This document shows positions 11,501 through 25,169 of a stretch of 64,000 nt of DNA, piece by piece. The stretch is from NCBI GenBank assembly GCA_034766995.1, contig CM068316.1, forward strand, positions 18,696,590-18,760,589, given 5' to 3'. The stretch comes from Acanthacorydalis orientalis. Lineage: Eukaryota > Arthropoda > Insecta > Megaloptera > Corydalidae. Numbering within the stretch: the first letter of the stretch is position 1; each line of letters opens with the position of its first letter. The position numbers were made by a program, and so were the translations under genes. Under the pieces are notes generated by a model. The model saw only the letters and a program-made list of their open reading frames with translations. It ran no database searches and had not been told where the DNA came from.

Positions 11501-14500
11501 AAAAACCCATTTTTCAGCCAGTATTTCGCCCGTAAGTAGTCGAAATTAACTGCGCATCGGCTAAGTTAATACATGGTTAGATGCGTCTTAAAATTATCTA
11601 TCACGTTGTGTGCAATTCGATTCGATTATTTTCCAAAAAAGCCTTGTTTTACACGAAAAACCCATTGTTCAGCCAGTTTTTCGCCCGTAAGTAGTCGAAA
11701 TTAACTGCGCATCGGCTAAGTTAATACATGGTTAGATGCGTCTTAAAATTATCTATCCCGTGGTGTGCCATTCGGTTGAATAATTTGCCAAAAAGGCCTA
11801 GTTTTGACCATAAAACCCATTTTTTAGCCAGTTTTTCGCCCGTTAGTAGTCGAAATCAACTGCGATTCGGCCAAATTAATACATGCTTAGATGCGTATTA
11901 AAATTATCTATCTTGTGGTGTGCAATTCGATTGAATTATTTCCCAAAACGGCCTAGATTTGACCATAAAACCCATTTTTCAGCCAGTATTTCGCCCGTAA
12001 GTAGTCGAAATTAACTGCGAATCGGCTAAGTTAATACATGGTTAGATGCGTCTTTAAATTATCTATCCCGTGGTGTGCAATTCGATTGAATAATTTGCCA
12101 AAAAGGTCTAGTTTTGACCATAAAACCCATTTTTTAGCCAGTTTTTCGCCCGTTAGTAGTCGAAATCAACTGCGATTCGGCCAAATTAATACATGCTTAG
12201 ATGCGTATTAAAATTATCCATCTCGTGGTGTGCAATTCGATTGAATTATTTTCCAAAAAGGCCTAGTTTTGACCAAAAAACCCATTTTTCAGCCAGTATT
12301 TCGCCCGTAAGTAGTCGAAATTTAGTGCGAAAAGGCATATATCGCACATCCTTAGATGCGTCTTAAAATTATCTATCACGTTGTGTGCAATTCGATTCGA
12401 TTATTTTCCAAAAAAGCCTTGTTTTACCCGAATAACCCGTTTTTCAGCAGGTTTTTCGGCCATAAGTAGTCGAAATTAAGTGCGAATCGGCCAAATTAAT
12501 ATATGGTTAGATGCGCCTTAAAATTATCTATCTCGTGGTGTGCAATTCGATTGAATTATTTCCCAAAAGGGTCTAGTTTTGACCAAAAAACCCATTTTTC
12601 AGCCAGTATTTCGCCCGAAAGTAGTCGAAATTTAGTGCGAAAAGGCATATATCGCACATCCTTAGATGCGTCTTAAAATTATCTATCTCGTGGTGTGCCA
12701 TTCGATTGAATAATTTGCCAAAAAAGCCCAGTTTTAACCATAAAACCCATTTTTCAGCCAGTTTTTCGCCCGTAAGTATTTCAAATTAACTGCGAATCGG
12801 CTAAGTTAATACATGGTTAGATGCGTCTTTAAATTATCTATCTAGTCGTGTGCAATTCTATTGTATTATTTCCCAAAAAGGCCTCGTTTTGACCAAAAAA
12901 ACCATTTTTCAACCAGTATTTCGCCCGTAAGTAGTCGAAATTAACTGCGCATCGGCTAAGTTAATACATGGTTAGATGCGTCTTAAAATTATCTATCTCG
13001 TGGTGTGCAATTCGATTGAATTATTTTCCAAAAAGGCCTAGTTTTGACCAAAAAACCCATTTTTCAGCCAGTATTTCGCCCGTAAGTAGTCGAAATTTAG
13101 TGCGAAAAGGCATATATCGCACATCCTTAGATGCGTCTTAAAATTATCTATCACGTTGTGTGCAATTCGATTCGATTATTTTCCAAAAAAGCCTTGTTTT
13201 ACACGAAAAACCCATTGTTCAGCCAGTTTTTCGCCCGTAAGTAGTCGAAATTAACTGCGCATCGGCTAAGTTAATACATGGTTAGATGCGTCTTAAAATT
13301 ATCTATCCCGTGGTGTGCCATTCGGTTGAATAATTTGCCAAAAAGGCCTAGTTTTGACCATAAAACCCATTTTTTAGCCAGTTTTTCGCCCGTTAGTAGT
13401 CGAAATCAACTGCGATTCGGCCAAATTAATACATGCTTAGATGCGTATTAAAATTATCTATCTTGTGGTGTGCAATTCGATTGAATTATTTCCCAAAACG
13501 GCCTAGATTTGACCATAAAACCCATTTTTCAGCCAGTATTTCGCCCGTAAGTAGTCGAAATTAACTGCGAATCGGCTAAGTTAATACATGGTTAGATGCG
13601 TCTTTAAATTATCTATCCCGTGGTGTGCAATTCGATTGAATAATTTGCCAAAAAGGTCTAGTTTTGACCATAAAACCCATTTTTTAGCCAGTTTTTCGCC
13701 CGTTAGTAGTCGAAATCAACTGCGATTCGGCCAAATTAATACATGCTTAGATGCGTATTAAAATTATCCATCTCGTGGTGTGCAATTCGATTGAATTATT
13801 TTCCAAAAAGGCCTAGTTTTGACTAAAAAACCCATTTTTCAGCCAGTATTTCGCCCGTAAGTAGTCGAAATTTAGTGCGAAAAGGCATATATCGCACATC
13901 CTTAGATGCGTCTTAAAATTATCTATCACGTTGTGTGCAATTCGATTCGATTATTTTCCAAAAAAGCCTTGTTTTACCCGAATAACCCGTTTTTCAGCAG
14001 GTTTTTCGGCCATAAGTAGTCGAAATTAAGTGCGAATCGGCCAAATTAATATATGGTTAGATGCGCCTTAAAATTATCTATCTCGTGGTGTGCAATTCGA
14101 TTGAATTATTTCCCAAAAGGGTCTAGTTTTGACCAAAAAACCCATTTTTCAGCCAGTATTTCGCCCGAAAGTAGTCGAAATTTAGTGCGAAAAGGCATAT
14201 ATCGCACATCCTTAGATGCGTCTTAAAATTATCTATCTCGTGGTGTGCCATTCGATTGAATAATTTGCCAAAAAAGCCCAGTTTTAACCATAAAACCCAT
14301 TTTTCAGCCAGTTTTTCGCCCGTAAGTATTTCAAATTAACTGCGAATCGGCTAAGTTAATACATGGTTAGATGCGTCTTTAAATTATCTATCTAGTCGTG
14401 TGCAATTCTATTGTATTATTTCCCAAAAAGGCCTCGTTTTGACCAAAAAAACCATTTTTCAACCAGTATTTCGCCCGTAAGTAGTCGAAATTAACTGCGC

Positions 14501-17500
14501 ATCGGCTAAGTTAATACATGGTTAGATGCGTCTTAAAATTATCTATCTCGTGGTGTGCAATTCGATTGAATTATTTTCCAAAAAGGCCTAGTTTTGACCA
14601 AAAAACCCATTTTTCAGCCAGTATTTCGCCCGTAAGTAGTCGAAATTTAGTGCGAAAAGGCATATATCGCACATCCTTAGATGCGTCTTAAAATTATCTA
14701 TCACGTTGTGTGCAATTCGATTCGATTATTTTCCAAAAAAGCCTTGTTTTACACGAAAAACCCATTGTTCAGCCAGTTTTTCGCCCGTAAGTAGTCGAAA
14801 TTAAGTGCGAATCGGCCAAATTAATATATGGTTATATGCGCCTTAAAATTATCTATCTCGCGGTGTGCAAGTCGATTGAATTATTTGCCAAAAGGGCCTA
14901 GTTTTGACCAAAAAACCCATTTTTCAGCCAGTATTTCGCCCGTAAGTAGTCGAAATTAACTGCGCATCGGCTAAGTTAATACATGGTTAGATGCGTCTTA
15001 AAATTATCTATCCCGTGGTGTGCCATTCGGTTGAATAATTTGCCAAAAAGGCCTAGTTTTGACCATAAAACCCATTTTTTAGCCAGTTTTTCGCCCGTTA
15101 GTAGTCGAAATCAACTGCGATTCGGCCAAATTAATACATGCTTAGATGCGTATTAAAATTATCCATCTCGTGGTGTGCAATTCGATTGAATTATTTTCCA
15201 AAAAGGCCTAGTTTTGACCAAAAAACCCATTTTTCAGCCAGTATTTCGCCCGTAAGTAGTCGAAATTTAGTGCGAAAAGGCATATATCGCACATCCTTAG
15301 ATGCGTCTTAAAATTATCTATCACGTTGTGTGCAATTCGATTCGATTATTTTCCAAAAAAGCCTTGTTTTACACGAAAAACCCATTGTTCAGCCAGTTTT
15401 TCGCCCGTTAGTAGTCGAAATTAAGTGCGAATCGGCCAAATTAATATATGGTTAGATGCGCCTTAAAATTATCTATCTCGTGGTGTGCAATTCGATTGAA
15501 TTATTTCCCAAAAGGGTCTAGTTTTGACCAAAAAACCCATTTTTCAGCCAGTATTTCGCCCGTAAGTAGTCGAAATTTAGTGCGAAAAGGCATATATCGC
15601 ACATCCTTAGATGCGTCTTAAAATTATCTATCTCGTGGTGTGCCATTCGATTGAATAATTTGCCAAAAAAGCCCAGTTTTAACCATAAAACCCATTTTTC
15701 AGCCAGTTTTTCGCCCGTAAGTATTTCAAATTAACTGCGAATCGGCTAAGTTAATACATGGTTAGATGCGTCTTTAAATTATCTATCTAGTCGTGTGCAA
15801 TTCTATTGTATTATTTCCCAAAAAGGCCTCGTTTTGACCAAAAAAACCATTTTTCAACCAGTATTTCGCCCGTAAGTAGTCGAAATTAACTGCGCATCGG
15901 CTAAGTTAATACATGGTTAGATGCGTCTTAAAATTATCTATCTCGTGGTGTGCAATTCGATTGAATTATTTTCCAAAAAGGCCTAGTTTTGACCAAAAAA
16001 CCCATTTTTCAGCCAGTATTTCGCCCGTAAGTAGTCGAAATTTAGTGCGAAAAGGCATATATCGCACATCCTTAGATGCGTCTTAAAATTATCTATCACG
16101 TTGTGTGCAATTCGATTCGATTATTTTCCAAAAAAGCCTTGTTTTACACGAAAAACCCATTGTTCAGCCAGTTTTTCGCCCGTAAGTAGTCGAAATTAAG
16201 TGCGAATCGGCCAAATTAATATATGGTTATATGCGCCTTAAAATTATCTATCTCGCGGTGTGCAAGTCGATTGAATTATTTGCCAAAAGGGCCTAGTTTT
16301 GACCAAAAAACCCATTTTTCAGCCAGTATTTCGCCCGTAAGTAGTCGAAATTAACTGCGCATCGGCTAAGTTAATACATGGTTAGATGCGTCTTAAAATT
16401 ATCTATCCCGTGGTGTGCCATTCGGTTGAATAATTTGCCAAAAAGGCCTAGTTTTGACCATAAAACCCATTTTTTAGCCAGTTTTTCGCCCGTTAGTAGT
16501 CGAAATCAACTGCGATTCGGCCAAATTAATACATGCTTAGATGCGTATTAAAATTATCCATCTCGTGGTGTGCAATTCGATTGAATTATTTTCCAAAAAG
16601 GCCTAGTTTTGACCAAAAAACCCATTTTTCAGCCAGTATTTCGCCCGTAAGTAGTCGAAATTTAGTGCGAAAAGGCATATATCGCACATCCTTAGATGCG
16701 TCTTAAAATTATCTATCACGTTGTGTGCAATTCGATTCGATTATTTTCCAAAAAAGCCTTGTTTTACACGAAAAACCCATTGTTCAGCCAGTTTTTCGCC
16801 CGTAAGTAGTCGAAATTAAGTGCGAAAAGGCATATATCGCACATTCTTAGATGCGCCTTAAAATTATCTATCACGTTGTGTGCAATTCGATTCGATTATT
16901 TTCCAAAAAAGCCTTGTTTTACCCGAATAACCCGTTTTTCAGCAGGTTTTTCGGCCATAAGTAGTCGAAATTAACTGCGAATCGGCCAAATTAATACATA
17001 GTTAGATGCGCCTTAAAATTATCTATCTCGTGGTGTGCCATTCGATTGAATAATTTGCCAAAAAGGTCTAGTTTTGACCATAAAACCCATTTTTTAGCCA
17101 GTTTTTCGCCCGTTAGTAGTCGAAATCAACTGCGATTCGGCCAAATTAATACATGCTTAGATGCGTATTAAAATTATCCATCTCGTGGTGTGCAATTCGA
17201 TTGAATTATTTTCCAAAAAGGCCTAGTTTTGACCAAAAAACCCATTTTTCAGCCAGTATTTCGCCCGTAAGTAGTCGAAATTTAGTGCGAAAAGGCATAT
17301 ATCGCACATCCTTAGATGCGTCTTAAAATTATCTATCACGTTGTGTGCAATTCGATTCGATTATTTTCCAAAAAAGCCTTGTTTTACCCGAATAACCCGT
17401 TTTTCAGCAGGTTTTTCGCTTGTTAGTAGTCGAAATTAAGTGCAAACCGGCCAATTTAATCTATGGTTCGATGCGCCTTAAAATTCTCTATCTCGTGGTG

Positions 17501-20500
17501 TGCAATTCGATTGAATTATTTCCCAAAAGGGTCTAGTTTTGACCATAAAACCCATTTTTCAGCCAGTATTTCGCCCGAAAGTAGTCGAAATTTAGTGCGA
17601 AAAGGCATATATCGCACATCCTTAGATGCGTCTTAAAATTATCTATCTCGTGGTGTGCCATTCGATTGAATAATTTGCCAAAAAAGCCCAGTTTTAACCA
17701 TAAAACCCATTTTTCAGCCAGTTTTTCGCCCGTAAGTATTTCAAATTAACTGCGAATCGGCTAAGTTAATACATGGTTAGATGCGTCTTTAAATTATCTA
17801 TCTAGTCGTGTGCAATTCTATTGTATTATTTCCCAAAAAGGCCTCGTTTTGACCAAAAAAACCATTTTTCAACCAGTATTTCGCCCGTAAGTAGTCGAAA
17901 TTAACTGCGCATCGGCTAAGTTAATACATGGTTAGATGCGTCTTAAAATTATCTATCTCGTGGTGTGCAATTCGATTGAATTATTTTCCAAAAAGGCCTA
18001 GTTTTGACCAAAAAACCCATTTTTCAGCCAGTATTTCGCCCGTAAGTAGTCGAAATTTAGTGCGAAAAGGCATATATCGCACATCCTTAGATGCGTCTTA
18101 AAATTATCTATCACGTTGTGTGCAATTCGATTCGATTATTTTCCAAAAAAGCCTTGTTTTACACGAAAAACCCATTGTTCAGCCAGTTTTTCGCCCGTAA
18201 GTAGTCGAAATTAAGTGCGAATCGGCCAAATTAATATATGGTTATATGCGCCTTAAAATTATCTATCTCGCGGTGTGCAAGTCGATTGAATTATTTCCCA
18301 AAACGGCCTAGATTTGACCATAAAACCCATTTTTCAGCCAGTTTTTCGCCCGTAAGTAGTCGAAATTAACTGCGAATCGGCTAAGTTAATACATGGTTAG
18401 ATGCGTCTTTAAATTATCTATCCCGTTGTGTGCAATTCGATTGAATAATTTGCCAAAAAGGCCTAGTTTTGACCATAAAACCCATTTTTTAGCCAGTTTT
18501 TCGCCCGTTAGTAGTCGAAATCAACTGCGATTCGGCCAAATTAATACATGCTTAGATGCGTCTTAAAATTATCTATCCCGTGGTGTGCAATTCGATTGAA
18601 TTATTTTCCAAAAAGGCCTAGTTTTGACCAAAAAACCCATTTTTCAGCCAGTATTTCCCCCGTAAGTAGTCGAAATTAAGTGCGAAAAGGCATATATCGC
18701 ACATCCTTAGATGCGCCTTTAAATTATCTTTCACGTTGTGTGCAATTCGATTCGATTATTTTCCAAAAAAGCCTTGTTTTACCCGAAAAACCCGTTTTTC
18801 AGCCAGTTTTTCGCCCGTAAGTAGTCGAAATTAACTGCGAATCGGCTAAGTTAATACATGGTTAGATGCGTCTTTAAATTATCTATCCCGTGGTGTGCAA
18901 TTCGATTGAATTATTTCCCAAAAAGGCCTAGTTTTGACCAAAAAACCCATTTTTCAGCCAGTTTTTCACCCGTAAGTTGTCTAAATTAACTGCGAATCGG
19001 CCAAATTAATACATGGTTCGATGCGTCTTAAAATTATCTATCTCGTGGTGTGCAATTCGATTTTATTATTTCGCAAAAAGGCCTAGTTTTGACCAAAAAA
19101 CCAATTTTTGAACCAGTTTTTCGCCCGTAATTAGTCGAAATAAAGTGCGAATAGGCATATATCGCACATCCTTAGATGTGCCTTAAAATTATCTATCTCG
19201 TGGTGTGCAATTCGATTGAATAATTTGCCAAAAAGACCTAGTTTTGACCATAAAACCCATTTTGTAGCCAGTTTTTCGCCCGTTAGTAGTCGAAATCAAC
19301 TGCGATTCGGCCAAATTAATACATGGTTCGATGCGTCTTAAAATTATCTATCCCGTGGTGTGCAATTCTATTGAATTATTTCCCAAAAGGGTCTAGTTTT
19401 GACCAAAAAACCCATTTTTCAGCCAGTATTTCACCCGTAAGTAGTCGTAATTAACTGCGAATCGGCTAAGTTAATACATGGTTAGATGTGTCTTTAAATT
19501 ATCTATCCCGTGGTGTGCAATTCGATTGAATAATTTGCCAAAAAGGCCTAGTTTTGACCATAAAACCCATTTTTTAGCCAGTTTTTCGCCCGTTAGTAGT
19601 CGAAATCAAATGCGATTCGGCCAAATTAATACATGCTTAGATGCGTATTAAAATTATCTATCTCGTGGTGTGCAATTCGATTGAATTATTATACAAAAAG
19701 GCCTAGTTTTGACCAAAAAACCCAATTTTTAGCAAGTATTTCGCCCGTAAGTAGTCGAAATTAACTGCGAATCGGCTAAGTTAATACATGGTTAGATGCG
19801 TCTTTAAATTATCTATCTTGTGGTGTGCAATTCGATTGAATTATTTCCCAAAACGGCCTAGATTTGACCATAAAACCAATTTTTCAGCCAGTCTTTCGCC
19901 CGTAAGTAGTCGAAATTAACTGCGAATCGGCCAAATTAATACATGGTTAGATGCGTCTTAAAATTATCTATCTTGTGGTGTGCAATTCGATTGAATTATT
20001 TTCCAAAAAGGCCTAGTTTTGACCAAAAAACCCATTTTTCAGCCAGTATTTCGCCCGTAAGTAGTCGAAATTTAGTGCGAAAAGGCATATATCGCACATC
20101 CTTAGATGCGTCTTAAAATTATCTATCACGTTGTGTGCAATTCGATTCGATTATTTTCCAAAAAAGCCTTGTTTTACACGAAAAACCCATTGTTCAGCCA
20201 GTTTTTCGCCCGTTAGTAGTCGAAATTAAGTGCGAATCGGCCAAATTAATATATGGTTATATGCGCCTTAAAATTATCTATCTCGCGGTGTGCAATTCGA
20301 TTGAATTATTTGCCAAAAGGGCCTAGTTTTGACCAAAAAAACCATTTTCAGCCAGTTTTTCGCCCGTAAGTTGTCGAAATTAACTGCGAATCGGCCAAAT
20401 TAATACATGGTTCGATGCGTCTTAAAATTATCTATCTCGTGGTGTGCAATTCGATTTTATTATTTCCCAAAAAGGCCTAGTTTTGACCAAAAAACCAATT

Positions 20501-23500
20501 TTTGAACCAGTTTTTCGGCCGTAATTAGTCGAAATAAAGTGCGAATAGGCATATATCGCACATCCTTAGATGTGCTTTAAAATTATCTATCTCGTGGTGT
20601 GCAATTCGATTGAATTATTTCCCAAAAAAGCCTAGTTTCGACCAAAAAACCCATGTTTAGCCAGCTTTTCGCCCGTAAGTAGTCGAAATTAACTGAGAAT
20701 CGGCTAAGTTAATACATGGTTAGATGTGTCTTTAAATTATCTATCCCGTGGTGTGCAATTCGATTGAATAATTTGCCAAAAAGGCCTAGTTTTGACCATA
20801 AAACCCATTTTTTAGCCAGTTTTTCGCCCGTTAGTAGTCGAAATCAAATGCGATTCGGCCAAATTAATACATGCTTAGATGCGTATTAAAATTATCTATC
20901 TCGTGGTGTGCAATTCGATTGAATTATTATACAAAAAGGCCTAGTTTTGACCAAAAAACCCAATTTTTAGCAAGTATTTCGCCCGTAAGTAGTCGAAATT
21001 AACTGCGAATCGGCTAAGTTAATACATGGTTAGATGCGTCTTTAAATTATCTATCCCGTGGTGTGCAATTCGATTGAATAATTTGCCAAAAAGGCCTAGT
21101 TTTGACCATAAAACCCATTTTTTAGCCAGTTTTTCGCCCGTTAGTAGTCGAAATCAACTGCGATTCGGCCAAATTAATACATGCTTAGATGCGTATTAAA
21201 ATTATCTATCTCGTGGTGTGCAATTCGATTGAATTATTTTCCAAAAAGGCCTAGTTTTGACCAAAAAACCCATTTTCAGCCAGTATTTCGCCGGTAAGTA
21301 GTCGAAATTAAGTGCGAAAAGGCATATATCGCACATCCTTAGATGCGCCTTTAAATTATCTTTCACGTTGTGTGCAATTCGATTCGATTATTTTCCAAAA
21401 AAGCCTTGTTTTACCCGAAAAACCCGTTTTTCAGCCAGTTTTTCGCCCGTAAGTAGTCGAAATTAACTGCGAATCGGCTAAGTTAATACATGGTTAGATG
21501 CGTCTTTAAATTATCTATCCCGTGGTGTGCAATTCTATTGAATTATTTCCCAAAAGGGTCTAGTTTTGACCAAAAAACCCATTTTTCAGCCAGTATTTCA
21601 CCCGTAAGTAGTCGTAATTAACTGCGAATCGGCCAAATTAATACATGGTTAGATGCGTCTTAAAATTATCTATCTTGTGGTGTGCAATTCGATTGAATTA
21701 TTTTCCAAAAAGGCCTAGTTTTGACCAAAAAACCCATTTTTCAGCCAGTATTTCGCCCGTAAGTAGTCGAAATTTAGTGCGAAAAGGCATATATCGCACA
21801 TCCTTAGATGCGTCTTAAAATTATCTATCACGTTGTGTGCAATTCGATTCGATTATTTTCCAAAAAAGCCTTGTTTTACACGAAAAACCCATTGTTCATC
21901 CAGTTTTTCGCTCGTTAGTAGTCGAAATTAAGTGCGAATCGGCCAAATTAATATATGGTTAGATGCGCCTTAAAATTATCTATCTCGTGGTGTGCAATTC
22001 GATTGAATTATTTCCCAAAACGGCCTAGATTTGACCATAAAACCCATTTTTCAGCCAGTTTTTCGCCCGTAAGTAGTCGAAATTAACTGCGAATCGGCTA
22101 AGTTAATACATGGTTAGATGCGTCTTTAAATTATCTATCTCGTGGTGTGCAATTCGATTGAATTATTTGCCAAAAGGGCCTAGTTTGACCAAAAAAACCA
22201 TTTTCAGCCAGTTTTTCGCCCGTAAGTTGACTAAATTAACTGCGCATCGGCCAAATTAATACATGCTTCGATGCGTATTAAAATTATCTATCTGGTGGTG
22301 TGCAATTCGATTGAATTATTTTTCAAAAAGGCCTAGTTTTGACCAAAAGACCCATTTTTCAGCCAGTTTTTCTCCCGTAAGTAGTCGAAATTAACTGCGC
22401 ATCGGCTAAGTTAATACATGGTTAGATGCGTCTTAAAATTATCTATCTCGTGGTTTGCAATTCGATTGAATTATTTCCCAAAATGGTCTAGTTTTGACCA
22501 AAAGACCCATTTTTCAGCCAGTTTTTCTCCCGTAAGTAGTCGAAATTAACTGCGCATCGGCTAAGTTAATACATGGTTAGATGTGTCTTTAAATTATCTA
22601 TCCCGTGGTGTGCAATTCGATTGAATAATTTGCCAAAAAGGCCTAGTTTTGACCATAAAACCCATTTTTTAGCCAGTTTTTCGCCCGTTAGTAGTCGAAA
22701 TCAAATGCGATTCGGCCAAATTAATACATGCTTAGATGCGTATTAAAATTATCTATCTCGTGGTGTGCAATTCGATTGAATTATTATACAAAAAGGCCTA
22801 GTTTTGACCAAACAACCCAATTTTTAGCAAGTATTTCGCCCGTAAGTAGTCGAAATTAACTGCGAATCGGCTAAGTTAATACATGGTTAGATGCGTCTTT
22901 AAATTATCTATCTTGTGGTGTGCAATTCGATTGAATTATTTGCCAAAACGGCCTAGATTTGACCATAAAACCAATTTTTCAGCCAGTCTTTCGCCCGTAA
23001 GTAGTCGAAATTAACTGCGAATCGGCCAAATTAATACATGGTTAGATGCGTCTTAAAATTATCTATCTTGTGGTGTGCAATTCGATTGAATTATTTCCCA
23101 AAACGGCCTAGATTTGACCATAAAACCCATTTTTCAGCCAGTTTTTCGCCCGTAAGTAGTCGAAATTAACTGCGAATCGGCTAAGTTAATACATGGTTAG
23201 ATGCGTCTTTAAATTATCTATCCCGTGGTGTGCAATTCGATTGGTTAATTTGCCAAAAAGGCCTAGTTTTGACCATAAAACCCATTTTTTGCCAGTTTTT
23301 CGCCCGTTAGTAGTCGAAATCAACTGCGATTCGGCCAAATTAATACATGCTTAGATGCGTATTAAAATTATCTATCTCGTGGTGTGCAATTCGATTGAAT
23401 TATTTTCCAAAAAGGCCTAGTTTTGACCAAAAAACCCATTTTCAGCCAGTATTTCGCCGGTAAGTAGTCGAAATTAAGTGCGAAAAGGCATATATCGCAC

Positions 23501-23639
23501 ATCCTTAGATGCGCCTTTAAATTATCTTTCACGTTGTGTGCAATTCGATTCGATTATTTTCCAAAAAGCCTTGTTTTACCCGAAAAACCCGTTTTTCAGC
23601 CAGTTTTTCGCCCGTAAGTAGTCGAAATTAACTGCGAAT

Positions 23640-23655
23640 CGGCGCCAGTCTTTCG
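23640..23655 (+). other. Out-of-register junction inside the 155-A array
   Basis: At about 23,643 the text jumps from GCGAATCGGC directly to GCCAGTCTTTCGCCC, skipping roughly 113 bp of the monomer. The flanking segment (carrying the rare GATTGGTTAATTTGCC variant at 23,241 and 23,903) is duplicated with a 662-bp offset. That offset is not a multiple of 155, so the junction marks an unequal, non-homologous exchange. Confidence 0.85.
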
Positions 23656-24859
23656 CCCGTAAGTAGTCGAAATTAACTGCGAATCGGCCAAATTAATACA
23701 TGGTTAGATGCGTCTTAAAATTATCTATCTTGTGGTGTGCAATTCGATTGAATTATTTCCCAAAACGGCCTAGATTTGACCATAAAACCCATTTTTCAGC
23801 CAGTTTTTCGCCCGTAAGTAGTCGAAATTAACTGCGAATCGGCTAAGTTAATACATGGTTAGATGCGTCTTTAAATTATCTATCCCGTGGTGTGCAATTC
23901 GATTGGTTAATTTGCCAAAAAGGCCTAGTTTTGACCATAAAACCCATTTTTTGCCAGTTTTTCGCCCGTTAGTAGTCGAAATCAACTGCGATTCGGCCAA
24001 ATTAATACATGCTTAGATGCGTATTAAAATTATCTATCTCGTGGTGTGCAATTCGATTGAATTATTTTCCAAAAAGGCCTAGTTTTGACCAAAAAACCCA
24101 TTTTCAGCCAGTATTTCGCCGGTAAGTAGTCGAAATTAAGTGCGAAAAGGCATATATCGCACATCCTTAGATGCGCCTTTAAATTATCTTTCACGTTGTG
24201 TGCAATTCGATTCGATTATTTTCCAAAAAGCCTTGTTTTACCCGAAAAACCCGTTTTTCAGCCAGTTTTTCGCCCGTAAGTAGTCGAAATTAACTGCGAA
24301 TCGGCCAAATTAATACATGGTTAGATGCGTCTTAAAATTATCTATCTTGTGGTGTGCAATTCGATTGAATTATTTTCCAAAAAGGCCTAGTTTTGACCAA
24401 AAAACCCATTTTTCAGCCAGTATTTCGCCCGTAAGTAGTCGAAATTTAGTGCGAAAAGGCATATATCGCACATCCTTAGATGCGTCTTAAAATTATCTAT
24501 CACGTTGTGTGCAATTCGATTCGATTATTTTCCAAAAAAGCCTTGTTTTACACGAAAAACCCATTGTTCAGCCAGTTTTTCGCCCGTTAGTAGTCGAAAT
24601 TAAGTGCGAATCGGCCAAATTAATATATGGTTATATGCGCCTTAAAATTATCTATCTCGCGGTGTGCAATTCGATTGAATTATTTGCCAAAAGGGCCTAG
24701 TTTTGACCAAAAAAACCATTTTCAGCCAGTTTTTCGCCCGTAAGTTGTCGAAATTAACTGCGAATCGGCCAAATTAATACATGGTTCGATGCGTCTTAAA
24801 ATTATCTATCTCGTGGTGTGCAATTCGATTTTATTATTTCCCAAAAAGGCCTAGTTTTG

Positions 24860-24880
24860 ACCAAAAAAAGTTAATACATG
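24860..24880 (+). other. Second out-of-register junction in the 155-A array
   Basis: GTTTTGACCAAAAAAAG runs straight into TTAATACATGGTTAG near 24,867. The second half of the CCCATTTTTCAGCC...TGCGAATCGG part of a monomer is missing, so an internal deletion joined two monomers. Confidence 0.8.
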
Positions 24881-25169
24881 GTTAGATGCGTCTTTAAATT
24901 ATCTATCTAGTCGTGTGCAATTCTATTGTATTATTTCCCAAAAAGGCCTCGTTTTGACCAAAAAAACCATTTTTCAACCAGTATTTCGCTCGTAAGTTGT
25001 CGAAATCAACTGCGAATCGGCCAAATTAATACATGGTGAGATGCGTCTTTAAATTATCTATCTCGTGGTGAGCAATTCGATTGAATTATTTTACAAAAAG
25101 GCCTAGTTATGAACAAAAAACCCAAATTTGAACCAGTTTTTCACCTATAAGTAGTCAACATTAACTGCG

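Larger units (their letters stand above)
8520..25168 (+). repeat. 155-bp satellite (155-A), about 107 tandem monomers with higher-order repeats
   Basis: The phrase AAATTATCTATC recurs every 155 bp (for example 11,281, 11,436, 11,591, 11,746). Other landmarks are GTGTGCAATTCGATT, CCTAGTTTTGACC, CCCATTTTTCAGCCAGT, and TAGTCGAAATTAAGTGCGAA. Monomers at the left (8,520-9,950) are irregular in length and diverged. Monomers in the centre fall into several subtypes (TTCGATTCGATTATTTTCC versus TTCGATTGAATTATTTCCC; GTTTTACCCG versus GTTTTGACC). Subtypes recur as blocks of ten (1,550 bp, about 11,580-14,800) and nine (1,395 bp, 14,026-16,815) monomers with near-identity. No real coding capacity is present: the 63-codon frames at 10,990, 20,135 and 24,509 are copies of the same satellite segment. 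Confidence 0.97.

Noticed and set aside
10990..24700. Three near-identical 63-codon ORFs at 10,990, 20,135 and 24,509
   Set aside because: Copies of the same 155-bp satellite segment that happens to stay open. No constraint and no start context.
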